From: Bifidobacterium tibiigranuli
GTDB taxonomy: Bacteria > Actinomycetota > Actinomycetes > Actinomycetales > Bifidobacteriaceae
Direction of reading: 5' to 3'
Length of the DNA stretch: 64,000 nucleotides
NCBI RefSeq assembly: GCF_009371885.1
Contig: NZ_QLZA01000001.1
Location: 124,001 to 188,000, forward strand
A program made the translations under genes and the position numbers. The notes below the pieces were generated by a model, which ran no database searches, was not told the origin of the DNA, and worked only from the letters and a program-made list of their open reading frames with translations. Position 1 is the first letter of the stretch. Each line of letters opens with the position of its first letter. Positions 28,557-39,679 of this stretch are shown piece by piece.

Positions 28557-28630
28557 GCCCTTGTATCCCAATTGGTAGAGGAAACAGCCTCAAAATCTGT
28601 GCAGTGTGGGTTCGAGTCCCACCAAGGGCA
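28557..28630 (+). tRNA. tRNA, anticodon CAA (Leu by codon), short variable arm
   Basis: Acceptor GCCCTTG (28557-28563) pairs with CAAGGGC (28623-28629), discriminator A at 28630, CCA not encoded. T arm is GTGGG-TTCGAGT-CCCAC. The anticodon loop CTCAAAA (28589-28595) gives CAA, which reads UUG (Leu). Odd points: the variable region is only five bases (GCAGT), although leucine tRNAs are normally class II with a long arm; the anticodon stem ACAGC/TCTGT has a C-T mismatch next to the loop; and D-stem pair 12-23 is C-A. tRNA structure is clear, but amino-acid identity is less certain. Confidence 0.82.
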
Positions 28631-28713
28631 CGCCAGGCCGGTCGAGCCGTATTCGATGCAGTGAATCATGGACGGATTCCGGGTGACAACGTGATTGTGG
28701 AAAGAGGCTTCAG

Positions 28714-29505
28714 ATGACTACAACGAAGAAGGAAACAGAAGTGCCTGATGTCACCGAACCCGTGCTCACCGATGAGGAGCTCAAGGCCGTGGCGCAAGGT
28801 GAAGCGGAGACGGTGAGCGAACAGCCCGCCGCAGCCGAGCATAAGCCGCACAAGCCTACTGTCGTAGTGGCCGAAGACGAGTCCGTGAACCGCATGGATC
28901 TGGTCGCGATGCTTGAAGATAATGGTTACGATGTGCTGGGCGAGGCTGCGAATGGCGAGGAGGCCATCGAGCTCACCCGCAAGTTCCGTCCCGATGTCGT
29001 GTGCATGGATGTCAAGATGCCGCGCGTGGATGGCATCGTCGCGGCGGGCACCATCTGCGATGAGAACATCGCCCCGGTGGTGATGCTGACGGCGTATTCG
29101 CAGCCTGATCTCGTCAAGCAGGCGACCGGCGCGGGCGCGATGGCCTATGTCACCAAGCCCTATGAGGAGTCCAAGCTGCTGCCGGCCCTTGAGGTCGCGA
29201 TGGGGCGCTTCGCGGAGATTAACGATCTGCTCGACAGCGTGGAACGCAGCGAGGGGAAGCTTCAAGAAGCGCAGGACGTGCTCAAGAAGACCGAGGAGAA
29301 GCTCAAGAAGGCTGAGGATACCCTCGAAGAGCGCAAGTTCGTCGACCGGGCCAAGGGCCTGTTGATGGACAAGGCTGACTTCTCCGAGCAGGGCGCTTTC
29401 CGCTGGATTCAGAAGACCTCGATGGATCAGCGCATTCCGAAGAAGCGTCTGGCCATGGCCATCATCGCCAAATACGGCGACGAGAAGCCTGAAACTACTG
29501 AGTGA
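28714..29505 (+). CDS. ANTAR-domain response regulator (PdtaR-like)
   Basis: 263 residues, ATG 28714 after AGGC. A ~48-residue acidic N-terminal extension is followed by a receiver domain (VVVAEDESVNRMDL, phospho-acceptor in DVVCMDVKMPRVDG, VVMLTAYS, AYVTKPYEESKL). A heptad-rich coiled coil (LQEAQDVLKKTEEKLKKAEDTLEE) leads to the RNA-binding ANTAR domain (RKFVDRAKGLLMDKADFSEQGAFRWIQKTSM). ANTAR proteins are antiterminators that bind paired hexaloop hairpins when phosphorylated. The receiver-ANTAR form next to pyk and polA matches actinobacterial PdtaR. The partner kinase is not in the window. Confidence 0.92.
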   Translation: MTTTKKETEVPDVTEPVLTDEELKAVAQGEAETVSEQPAAAEHKPHKPTVVVAEDESVNRMDLVAMLEDNGYDVLGEAANGEEAIELTRKFRPDVVCMDVKMPRVDGIVAAGTICDENIAPVVMLTAYSQPDLVKQATGAGAMAYVTKPYEESKLLPALEVAMGRFAEINDLLDSVERSEGKLQEAQDVLKKTEEKLKKAEDTLEERKFVDRAKGLLMDKADFSEQGAFRWIQKTSMDQRIPKKRLAMAIIAKYGDEKPETTE

Positions 29506-29507
29506 AT

Positions 29508-29588
29508 GCACTGAGAGGCGGGATGCACTGAGCAGAGTGCACTAAGTAAAAGGCACTGAGTAAAAGGCGCTGAGTACAGTGCATGGTG
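29508..29588 (+). repeat. Degenerate 14-nt tandem repeats between the ANTAR gene and polA
   Basis: GCACTGAG-type cores begin at 29508, 29525, 29539, 29553, 29567 and 29581 (last one degenerate), the final four intervals being exactly 14 bp; the clearest unit is GCACTGAGTAAAAG. The first lies just past the ANTAR stop. Function unknown; possibly replication slippage or binding sites in the polA leader. Confidence 0.7.
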
Positions 29589-29692
29589 CAGTGAGCGGTG
29601 CAGCGTGAACGGATACAGGGTGTCAATCCTCGCGTGATAGCGTTATACCGTGATAATAGCCAAGAGTCTGGCAGGCAAGCGATAGGCAGGAT

Positions 29693-32617
29693 ATGAGCGA
29701 AGAACAAGGCCCTGAGGAAACACTGCTGGTTGTCGACGGGCATTCGCTTGCGTTCCGCGCGTATTTCGCGCTGCCGGTCGAGAATTTCTCGACGTCCGCA
29801 GGGCAAGCCACCAATGCAGTGTGGGGCTTCGCCACCATGCTCGCTCAGGTGATCGAGGCGGAGAAGCCCAATCACCTGGCCGTCGCCTTCGATGTTGCGG
29901 GCGGCACCTTCCGCAACACGATGCTGCCGCAGTACAAGGGCACACGCGATGCGGCTCCTGAGGAGCTGCTCAGCCAGCTTCCGCTCATCCAGGACATGCT
30001 TACCGCGCTGGGCGTCACCTATATCGAGATGCCTGGATACGAGGGCGACGATGTGATCGGCACGCTGGCGACGATGGGGGAGGACCGCGGCTACCGCACG
30101 CTGGTGCTCTCCGGCGACAGGGATGCCTTCCAGCTGGTCGATGATGCGATCACCGTGCTGTATCCGGGGCATCACTTCAAAGACCTCAAGCATATGACTC
30201 CTGACGCGATCGAGGAGAAATACCGTGTCACGCCGCAGCAGTACCCGGATCTGGCGGCATTGCGCGGGGAGACCGCGGACAATATCCCCGGCGTGCCCGG
30301 CGTGGGCGACGGGTACGCCGCCAAATGGATCAGCCAGTTCGGCTCCCTCGAAGGCATCATCGATCATGCCGAGGATATCTCCGGCAAGAAGGGCGAGTCG
30401 CTGCGCGCCAATCTGGATCAGGTCAGGCTCAACCGCAAGGTCAACGCGCTGGTGCGCGACCTCGATCTTGGCGTGAAGATCGAGGACTGCACCTTCGGCC
30501 AGGTCGATGCGCCTCGACTCGACAAACTGTTCACCCAGCTCGAATTCGGCGCACGCACTAAACAGCGCGTATTGAAGACCTTCGGCACTGTTGGCACACT
30601 CGATGCCGCAGCTAGCTCTGCGATCGAAGAGGATGCGCCGCAGGCCCTCGTACAACCACAGACGGAGCGCATCGAGCATGCCGAGGCGTTGCAGCTCTGG
30701 GTGCAGCAGTACCTTCCGGCAGCTGCCGACGATGCCCAGCAGCACGATGAGGCCGCGGCGCAACAAGAGGCGCAAGATCAGCAGCCGCAGACTCCGACTG
30801 GCGCATTGGATAGTGCGGCAAACGCTGCACCGGCTGAATCCGCTGAAGATTTCCAGCATATCGTTGACGGAACCGCGCAGTGCGGTCCGGGCATGGCTGC
30901 GACCTGGGTGCTGCACGCCCTGGGGTCGCCGAAGCCAGGCCACGCCTCGCTTGACATGGTGGTATTGCTGGCCGGCGACCATGCGGCGGTATTGCCCGGC
31001 GACATGGACGGCGGGCTTCATGACGCTATCCAAACGCTGCTCAATGAGCGTCACGGCTCGCTTGTCGTGCATGGGTACAAGGAGCATAAGCATATTCTGG
31101 GCGCGGCCGGCCTGAAACTGGGCGCCCCCTACTTCGATACGAAACTGGCCGGATACCTCGTCCATCCGGATTTCCACGCGGACTCGCTTGAGCAGGCAGC
31201 CGAGCATTTCCTCGATATTCGTGTGGAGACCTCCGACGCCGTGACTCAGGGCCAGCTTGACCTGGATGACGATCAGCCGGAGCATGGTGAATTCGACAGC
31301 GCGGTAGAGCAGTCGGCCATTGTGCGGCTGCTCGCCGATACGTTGGCGCCGCAGCTGGATGAGCGTCGGCAGTTCGGGCTGCTGCACTCCATCGAAATGC
31401 CTGTTTCCGATGTGCTGCACGGCATGGAGCGCACCGGCGCCTATGTGAATGTGCAGCGGCTGGTCGATATGCGCGACCAGTTCTCCGCCGAGGCCAGCCA
31501 GGCCCAGGAGATCGCATGGCATGCCGCGGGCACCGAGGTCAACCTGCAAAGCCCCAAGCAGCTGCAGAAGGTGCTTTTTGATGACATGGGGCTCAAGCCC
31601 ACGCGCCGCACCAAATCCGGCTCCTACACCACCAACGCCTCATCCTTGCAGGATCTGTACGTCAAATCGGTCAATAATGAGCAGGCCAATGCCTTCCTTG
31701 GCGCACTGCTGCGTCACCGAGAGACCAACAAGCTCAAGCAGATCGTGCAGACGCTTATCGACGCCTCGAATAAGCGCGATATGCGAGTGCATACGACCTT
31801 CGAGCAGACTGTGGCCGCTACAGGGCGACTGAGCTCCGTGGACCCGAATCTGCAGAACATTCCCAACCGCAATGCCGCCGGGCGTGAGATTCGCTCCGCC
31901 TTCGTGCCGGGGGAGGGCTACGAATCGCTGCTCAGCTGCGACTACTCGCAGGTCGAGCTGCGCATCATGGCCGACCTGTCCGGCGACGAGGCGCTTATCG
32001 AAGCCTTCCGCTCCGGCACGGATTTCCACAAATATGTGGCAAGCCTGGTCTACGACCTGCCCGTGGCTGATATCTCCTCGGACCAGCGCAGCCACGTAAA
32101 GGCCATGAGCTACGGTCTGGCCTACGGACTGAGCACCTATGGACTGGCCCACCAGCTCAAGATCAGCCCTGCGGCCGCCGACGTACTCAAGGAGAAGTAC
32201 TTCGCGACCTTCGGCAAGGTCCATGACTATCTCGAATCGCTGGTTCAGACCGCGAAACGCAAGGGATACACCGAAACCATCTTCGGACGTCGGCGCTACT
32301 TCCCGGCGCTCAAATCAACCAGCCGGGTGGCTAGGGATGCCGCTGAACGCGGCGCGCTGAACGCACCGATTCAGGGCTCCGCCGCCGATATCATGAAGCT
32401 GGCGATGATACGCGCCGAACGGCTCCTGCGCGAGGCCGGGGCGGCCAGCCGCATCATTCTGCAGATTCATGACGAACTGGTCATCGAAGTCGCGCCGGGC
32501 GAGGCCGAACAGGTGAGCGAACTCGTCAGGGACGCCATGGAGCACGCCGTGAACCTCGCCGTGCCGTTGGATGTCTCCATCGGCATCGGCGCGGACTGGC
32601 AGCTCGCCGCACACTGA
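29693..32617 (+). CDS. polA: DNA polymerase I
   Basis: 974 residues. The 5'-3' exonuclease domain (LLVVDGHSLAFRAYFALP, GYEGDDVIGTLA, DNIPGVPGVGDGYAAKW) is intact. The 3'-5' proofreading domain is degenerate: I find no DxE metal motif, as in other actinobacterial PolA. The polymerase has motif A CDYSQVELRIMADLSGDEAL, motif B KAMSYGLAYGLSTYGLA and motif C QIHDELVIE. Tyr in motif B sits where E. coli Pol I has Phe762, a residue linked to weaker discrimination against dideoxynucleotides. A Glu/Gln/Ala-rich linker lies around residues 310-380. It follows the ANTAR gene. Confidence 0.97.
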   Translation: MSEEQGPEETLLVVDGHSLAFRAYFALPVENFSTSAGQATNAVWGFATMLAQVIEAEKPNHLAVAFDVAGGTFRNTMLPQYKGTRDAAPEELLSQLPLIQDMLTALGVTYIEMPGYEGDDVIGTLATMGEDRGYRTLVLSGDRDAFQLVDDAITVLYPGHHFKDLKHMTPDAIEEKYRVTPQQYPDLAALRGETADNIPGVPGVGDGYAAKWISQFGSLEGIIDHAEDISGKKGESLRANLDQVRLNRKVNALVRDLDLGVKIEDCTFGQVDAPRLDKLFTQLEFGARTKQRVLKTFGTVGTLDAAASSAIEEDAPQALVQPQTERIEHAEALQLWVQQYLPAAADDAQQHDEAAAQQEAQDQQPQTPTGALDSAANAAPAESAEDFQHIVDGTAQCGPGMAATWVLHALGSPKPGHASLDMVVLLAGDHAAVLPGDMDGGLHDAIQTLLNERHGSLVVHGYKEHKHILGAAGLKLGAPYFDTKLAGYLVHPDFHADSLEQAAEHFLDIRVETSDAVTQGQLDLDDDQPEHGEFDSAVEQSAIVRLLADTLAPQLDERRQFGLLHSIEMPVSDVLHGMERTGAYVNVQRLVDMRDQFSAEASQAQEIAWHAAGTEVNLQSPKQLQKVLFDDMGLKPTRRTKSGSYTTNASSLQDLYVKSVNNEQANAFLGALLRHRETNKLKQIVQTLIDASNKRDMRVHTTFEQTVAATGRLSSVDPNLQNIPNRNAAGREIRSAFVPGEGYESLLSCDYSQVELRIMADLSGDEALIEAFRSGTDFHKYVASLVYDLPVADISSDQRSHVKAMSYGLAYGLSTYGLAHQLKISPAAADVLKEKYFATFGKVHDYLESLVQTAKRKGYTETIFGRRRYFPALKSTSRVARDAAERGALNAPIQGSAADIMKLAMIRAERLLREAGAASRIILQIHDELVIEVAPGEAEQVSELVRDAMEHAVNLAVPLDVSIGIGADWQLAAH

Positions 32618-32686
32618 TCGCCATGCACTGATTGCTAATTGACACCGGCCAGCCACCACCATCAAGTCTCGAGAAAGGACGTCCCA

Positions 32687-34546
32687 TTGCCTACGCTCAA
32701 GCAAGTCGTTGATGTGCTGGAAGAGCTGTACCCGCTGCGGTACGCCGAGGAATGGGACGCTCCTGGGCTGATCGTTGGCGATTTGCACGCGCCGGTGCTC
32801 CGCATCGCCTTCGCGGTCGACCCGACGATGGAAGTCGTGCGCGAGGCTCTGGCCATGTCTGCTGATCTACTGATCTGCCATCACCCGTTGTTCTTCCGCC
32901 CGGTGCATGCCGTCTCCGGACTTGATTTCCGCGGCGCAATCGTCGGCGAGCTCTATGCCGGCCATTGCGCGCTCTGGGTCGGGCATACCAACGCCGACTG
33001 CGCATATCGCGGCGTCGCGCAAGCCGCTGCTGACGCCTTCGGCCTGATCGAGCAGCGCCCCCTGACGCCGATAGCTGATCCCAAAGCTGAGCTTCCGGTA
33101 GGACTGGGCCGTGTCGGTCGCTTGGAACGCCCGATGAGTCTGGAAGCATTCGCGCGGCGGGTCGCTGCGGCGCTGCCGCCAACCAGGCTCGGCGTGCAGG
33201 TGGGCGGCGAACTGACCTCGCAAATCAGCAGCGTCGCCGTGCTGCCCGGATCCGGCGATTCCATGTTCGACGACGTGCGCGCATGCGCCGCCGACGTGTA
33301 TGTGACCAGTGATCTGCGCCATCATCCCGCGACTGACGCGCTGCAGCAGATGCGCTACGAGGCCTCCTTGCGCGCCAGCGGGATTGCAGTGGGGCAAGGG
33401 AGCGTTTCGGGCCGGCCAGCGCTGATCAACACCGCCCATAGTGCCATCGAGTCGCTGTGGCTGCGTTATGCCATCGAGGATGTGCCGCGGGCTCTCAAAC
33501 GCAGCGGTGTGCAGGAGCCGGTCGAGATGCGGCGCATCGAGCGCAGCACCGACCCTTGGACGCTGTCGATACAGTACGACAATCAGGCGGGAGCCGATTC
33601 CCAGAAGAATGCTGGCGCTCAGGTGGGTTCCGATTCTCAGGAGAGTTCCGGCGTTCAGACGGCTTTCAGCAGTGGGGTGCAGGATGGCATGCGGCTTGCG
33701 GCTCTGCGCAGCGGCAACGGACCGGATGATGCAACCGGTGAAACGACCAGCAATGGCGACGCAGCCGGTGAAACGACCAGCGACGGCGACGCAATCAGTG
33801 ATACAACTGGCAACGGCGGCACAATCAGTGACGCGACTGGTGACGCGACCAGTGACACAACGAATACGAGGCATGGCGCGATGAATCACAGCAGAATGGC
33901 GAAGGGACGGCATATGCCCTTGGGGGCCGCTCGGGATGAGGCGGAGATTCAGGGCACGCGCATCGATATGGACAAGTCGTCGCAGATCACCGGCTCGAAG
34001 AAGGTCTATCAGGGGTTCGTGTTTTCAGTCGAGGACCGCGGCGTGCTGCTGCCCGCGCATGAAGGCGAGCCGGTGGCCATACGCCGGCAGGTGGTGTGCC
34101 GCGCCCCCAGCGTCGTGCTGCTAGTGCATGACACCGTAAATGACCGGTACCTGGCCGAACGCGAGTACCGCGCCGGCTCGAACGGCTTCGCCTACGGCAT
34201 CCCCGCCGGACTGATCGACCTGGGCGAGGACCCGGAGCAGGCCGCGTTGCGCGAGTTGCGCGAGGAGACCGGCGTGGAGCCCGAGGCAGGTATGATGACG
34301 ATCGACCGGGTCGGCACCTTCTATTCCTCTGAAGGTATGAGCGACGAGATCGCGCACGTCATGGTGATGCATCTGGACCGCTGGCATGGCGCGGACCGCC
34401 ATTTCGATGCCGACGAATACGTGGAATCGGCCTGGGTGAGTTGGGGCGAACTGCTGCATCTGCCCATCGTCTCCTCGAACTCGGTCATTGCCGTCCAGCA
34501 TGAGACGCTGCGCCGCCTGCGCGAGGAATCCTCACGCAAAAGCTGA
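32687..34546 (+). CDS. Fusion of Nif3-like dinuclear metal protein and Nudix hydrolase
   Basis: About 619 residues. I choose TTG 32687 because AAAGGA precedes it by 7 bp and PTLKQVVDVLEELYPLRYAEEWDAPGL is the normal Nif3 start. Residues ~1-290 are Nif3 (GTP cyclohydrolase I type 2 / DUF34) with metal ligands in LLICHHPLFF and WVGHTNAD, and VYVTSDLRHHPATD. A ~110-residue repetitive linker follows. The last ~195 residues are an ADP-ribose-type Nudix domain (VYQGFVFSVEDRGVLLP) with box GLIDLGEDPEQAALRELREE-TGV, matching Gx5Ex7REUxEExGU. I see no SD before internal ATGs, so one polypeptide is likely. Confidence 0.85.
   Translation: MPTLKQVVDVLEELYPLRYAEEWDAPGLIVGDLHAPVLRIAFAVDPTMEVVREALAMSADLLICHHPLFFRPVHAVSGLDFRGAIVGELYAGHCALWVGHTNADCAYRGVAQAAADAFGLIEQRPLTPIADPKAELPVGLGRVGRLERPMSLEAFARRVAAALPPTRLGVQVGGELTSQISSVAVLPGSGDSMFDDVRACAADVYVTSDLRHHPATDALQQMRYEASLRASGIAVGQGSVSGRPALINTAHSAIESLWLRYAIEDVPRALKRSGVQEPVEMRRIERSTDPWTLSIQYDNQAGADSQKNAGAQVGSDSQESSGVQTAFSSGVQDGMRLAALRSGNGPDDATGETTSNGDAAGETTSDGDAISDTTGNGGTISDATGDATSDTTNTRHGAMNHSRMAKGRHMPLGAARDEAEIQGTRIDMDKSSQITGSKKVYQGFVFSVEDRGVLLPAHEGEPVAIRRQVVCRAPSVVLLVHDTVNDRYLAEREYRAGSNGFAYGIPAGLIDLGEDPEQAALRELREETGVEPEAGMMTIDRVGTFYSSEGMSDEIAHVMVMHLDRWHGADRHFDADEYVESAWVSWGELLHLPIVSSNSVIAVQHETLRRLREESSRKS
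33731..33850 (+). repeat. Four in-frame 30-nt tandem repeats in the Nif3-Nudix linker
   Basis: Units start at 33731, 33761, 33791 and 33821. The first two are nearly identical and share CCGGTGAAACGACCAGC. They encode ATGETTSNGD, AAGETTSDGD, AISDTTGNGG and TISDATGDAT. Period is exactly ten codons, so slippage preserves the frame. Confidence 0.8.
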
Positions 34547-34719
34547 GCTCATATGGCTGCCAGTGCCGCTCATAGCACACCCAGGCGGCGCGCGCGACCC
34601 TTTTCACAGAGCGAAGAGCGCTGCCGCCCTCGTCTGCATCGCCACACGTAATGGCGGAATTCCGGCGATTCTCAGGCAGCCTCAAACGTAGAACACCGGC
34701 TTGTGCCATACTAGTGTCT

Positions 34720-36861
<2,142 letters not shown>

Positions 36862-36938
36862 AGGCTTTCGTAGGAGGTTTTTGACAGGTGCCGAGGGAGG
36901 TAGCGTCTGCTGGGCGCTGTTTTTAGCGCTTTAGTGCC

Positions 36939-38228
36939 TTAGCGTTCCGCCGCGATGCGCGAGTTGAGCTGCTCCGGCGGAACGCTGCTGTCTGCGCTGG
37001 CGAGGTCGGTGGTGTCGGTGTTATCAGGATTGTCGGTGTTGTCACTGGCGCTATCGGTGTTGCTGATGCTGTCATTAGCGTTGGTGTCGCTGGTGTCGCC
37101 GAATGGGGCAGGCGGGTCGTTTGACGGCAGTATATCGCTGGCTTGGGTGTGCAGCAGCTGCGTCTGGATGCGGTCGGCCTCAATGGCGGCGATCTGACGC
37201 GAGAAGACGATGAACCAGCCCAGAAATAGCAGTCCTGCCAGCGCCTCCACATTCGTCAGCGTGTTATCCGCCCGCAGCCATTCGATTGCCGCGCCGGCGC
37301 ATACGGCGATTGCCAGATCGGAAAGCAGATACATGGCGCGCGACAGCTGTGGCGCAATCCACGGCAGCCCGATGAGCAGCACCGTCATAATGCCCGGGAG
37401 ACCGCGCGCGAAGACATTGTGGACAATAGGGTACGGCGTATAGCGAAACAGGCCGACTCCTATGAAGTCGATGCCGGAGAGCGTGAGCAGCGCGGCGAGA
37501 CATGCGACGCGCGTTCTGAAGTGGGGGATGGCGTCGGTATGCCCGGGGGCATGCCCGTCAGACCATAGGCTGCGCATACGATAAGTGGTCACCAGTTCGG
37601 AGATCGAGAAGTAGCTGATGATAATGATGCAGATGCCAGCTAGAATCAGCGTGGAGTTGAACATGCGGGCGGCGAAGGTCGTGCGGTCGCCCAGCTGCGA
37701 GAAGTTGTTGTTGTACCAGTAAGGGTCGTCGCTGGTCAACCCTGCCGTGCTCACGCCGGACACCACGAAGAAAGGCAGCAGCGAGGCGAGTGTCTTCGCG
37801 TCCATCAGCGAAGCCTGCACGAAGGTCACATAGCCCGACACGCCGGCGAATCCGGCGCACAGCGCTGAAATATAGCCGATGAAAGAGCGTCCCATCAGCT
37901 CGTTGATGACGCCGAGCACCATGAACGTGACCAGAAACAGCGTGGCGGCGTAGACGACTGATAGTGCCAGGATCTCGATAAGTCTGCGCGTAACGACAAG
38001 CCAGCTGCGTCGACCTTTCAACGAGCGTGACTTGCCGGCATACGCTACGATGAACGACACCACGCCGCACGCGGCCACGATGCCCGAGAACACGGTGAAG
38101 AGTCTGCGGCTCACTTGCCAGATCGGCGGTGCCAACTGCAAGTACATCATCATGGCGATGCCGCCAATCAAGGCGCAGCACAGGAAGGACATGAGTCCCG
38201 CCGATTCCGCATGCTGATGCCGCCCCAT
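36939..38228 (-). CDS. Multi-pass membrane protein of unknown function
   Basis: About 429 residues if started at ATG 38228 (MGRHQHAESAGLMSFLCC); ATG 38309 and an upstream start at 38339 would add a basic N-terminus. Around ten helices are visible, including LMSFLCCALIGGIAMMMYLQL, ILALSVVYAATLFLVTFMVLGVI and LILAGICIIIISYFSISELV. A polar loop with DDPYWYNNNFSQLGDRTTF separates helices 5 and 6, and resembles a DUF998-like layout but I cannot assign a family. The C-terminal ~60 residues are Asp/Asn/Thr/Ser-rich and repetitive (NTDSASDNTDNPDNTDTTD), encoded by 18-21-nt imperfect repeats. Convergent with glgX. Confidence 0.75.
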   Translation of the reverse strand: MGRHQHAESAGLMSFLCCALIGGIAMMMYLQLAPPIWQVSRRLFTVFSGIVAACGVVSFIVAYAGKSRSLKGRRSWLVVTRRLIEILALSVVYAATLFLVTFMVLGVINELMGRSFIGYISALCAGFAGVSGYVTFVQASLMDAKTLASLLPFFVVSGVSTAGLTSDDPYWYNNNFSQLGDRTTFAARMFNSTLILAGICIIIISYFSISELVTTYRMRSLWSDGHAPGHTDAIPHFRTRVACLAALLTLSGIDFIGVGLFRYTPYPIVHNVFARGLPGIMTVLLIGLPWIAPQLSRAMYLLSDLAIAVCAGAAIEWLRADNTLTNVEALAGLLFLGWFIVFSRQIAAIEADRIQTQLLHTQASDILPSNDPPAPFGDTSDTNANDSISNTDSASDNTDNPDNTDTTDLASADSSVPPEQLNSRIAAER

Positions 38229-38474
38229 AGCCGTTCTTTCCGTGCCCTTCCTACGTTTGCGCTGTTGCTTGCGTGTCGTGGTTACGCCGTGGTCTGTGCT
38301 CTGCTCCATATTCTGTCGTCTGCGTTGCAAGGCACACATTGGCGTAATGCGCCGCGCTGCCCGTGCGTCGCGTGCCCATTGTATCCGCCCGGTATGTACG
38401 AAGACAGGACGCGATGCCTATGCGTCCGACTCGTCAGGCTAACACGGGGGGTCATGCCCGGTCCAAGGCTACGA

Positions 38475-38480
38475 TACAAT
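38475..38480 (+). promoter_or_regulatory. Candidate -10 box for tRNA-Pro
   Basis: TACAAT lies 24 bp before the mature tRNA 5' end, a suitable distance for a short leader. No clear -35 hexamer is seen. Confidence 0.4.
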
Positions 38481-38504
38481 AGAGAGCTGTGCCCGTTGGG
38501 CATT

Positions 38505-38578
38505 CGGGATGTAGCGCAGCTTGGTAGCGCGCCTGCTTTGGGAGCAGGATGTCGCAGGTTCAAATCCTGTCATCCCGA
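38505..38578 (+). tRNA. tRNA-Pro (anticodon TGG)
   Basis: Acceptor CGGGATG pairs with CATCCCG; the anticodon arm CCTGC-TTTGGGA-GCAGG gives anticodon TGG; T arm is GCAGG-TTCAAAT-CCTGT. Discriminator A, CCA not encoded. The C1-G72 end and TGG anticodon fit proline. A hairpin follows directly. Confidence 0.96.
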
Positions 38579-38601
38579 CAAATCATCCTGTGGATGATTT
38601 G
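38579..38601 (+). terminator. Stem-loop terminator after tRNA-Pro
   Basis: A perfect 10-bp stem CAAATCATCC / GGATGATTTG with a 3-nt loop TGT starts one base after the discriminator base. The following ~150 bp show no gene. Confidence 0.75.
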
Positions 38602-38755
38602 TAGCAGTGCGCGATGTACGAGCGCACGTCGCTGAGCACAGCGGCAGCCGCGGGCTGTCTCCATATTTTTTGAAAGCCCAGTGCGTTGTCCGTTATGAGA
38701 AGCGTAAGGATCCCATATCAGGATTCGACGTAATCAGATAAAACAAGCCGTTAGA

Positions 38756-39559
38756 TTATTGAAGAATGCCCCGTCCCAATCCGTTTGGTGAGAATACGGC
38801 AGCAATACCGCCGGCATCTTGCGTCATCCAGTGCGCGGCGAGCCATAGAGTGCCGCAATCCAGCGCGAGCCACAGCAGTATCCACAGTGTCGCCGGAATG
38901 CCGGTATCCTGCGCCAGCATATCGGCGTCGGAATCGCGGGCACCACGCGCTGCCCTCTGACGATACAGCTCGAACAATGGGCGAATTGCCCCGAAACATA
39001 GAAACCAGACCAGCGTACAACCTGCATAGCTGCGCAGAATAGCGGCACCCCACCACGATATGACGATGGTCAGCGCCAGCGCGACGATAATGGCAGCGAA
39101 GCCGTACCCGTTACGAATACGCACAAGCATGAAGGCCAGCAGTACTACGAGCAGCCATAGCGCCGCAGTCGCGAATCCGTTCGCAACCAGCGCCGCGCAG
39201 CCCAATCCCCAGAGCGCAGGGGCGATATAGCCTGCGAAGGTCGTCAGAATCAGGCCGAGACCGCGGTCTCGGCCTGCGCTGACGGTGACGCCTGAGGTGT
39301 CGGCGTGCAAACGAATCGATTCGAGCTTGCGGCCGGTTAGTACGGCGATAAGCTCGTGCCCGCCTTCATGCGCGATGGTGATGGCGTTTCTCGTCACGCG
39401 CCACGCCGGGCCGATCAACACCGCGGCAAGCGCAATAAGCACGCACAACAGGGTTCCGTGCGCGTCGAGCGGCGGCAATCGAGTCGTTGAGGAGACCCAT
39501 ATCGATTGCAGCGCGCCGCCCAGCTTGGAGCCTTCGTTTTGGAAAAGAGCGAACATCAT
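38756..39559 (-). CDS. M50 (M50B-like) membrane metalloprotease
   Basis: 267 residues with about six helices. The zinc motif is AITIAHEGGHELIAVLTGRKLESIRLHADTSGVT, with HEGGH matching HExxH and the tail matching the M50B family, where a short cytoplasmic-side beta region follows. Helices such as LWLLVVLLAFMLVRIRNGYGFAAIIVALALTIVIS follow. Proteases of this type cut within or near the membrane, but many M50B proteins have no known substrate. Starts MMFALF or MFALF cannot be separated. It stands alone between tRNA-Pro and the hydrolase. Confidence 0.82.
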   Translation of the reverse strand: MMFALFQNEGSKLGGALQSIWVSSTTRLPPLDAHGTLLCVLIALAAVLIGPAWRVTRNAITIAHEGGHELIAVLTGRKLESIRLHADTSGVTVSAGRDRGLGLILTTFAGYIAPALWGLGCAALVANGFATAALWLLVVLLAFMLVRIRNGYGFAAIIVALALTIVISWWGAAILRSYAGCTLVWFLCFGAIRPLFELYRQRAARGARDSDADMLAQDTGIPATLWILLWLALDCGTLWLAAHWMTQDAGGIAAVFSPNGLGRGILQ

Positions 39560-39679
39560 AGGGCCATTGTGTCATGCGAAATTGGGATTAGCTGTGTGCG
39601 ACCGCCTGAAAGAGCCTGCCTGCAGATGCGCGCAGCTGGCGGAGAGCGGAATCTCAAGCTCGCCGAGAGTTATGGCCGT

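Noticed and set aside
33960-33975. Internal ATG (ATGGACAAGTCG) as separate start of the Nudix gene.
   Set aside because: No SD within 15 bp upstream and the frame is open continuously from the Nif3 domain; fusion is the simpler reading, though not proven.
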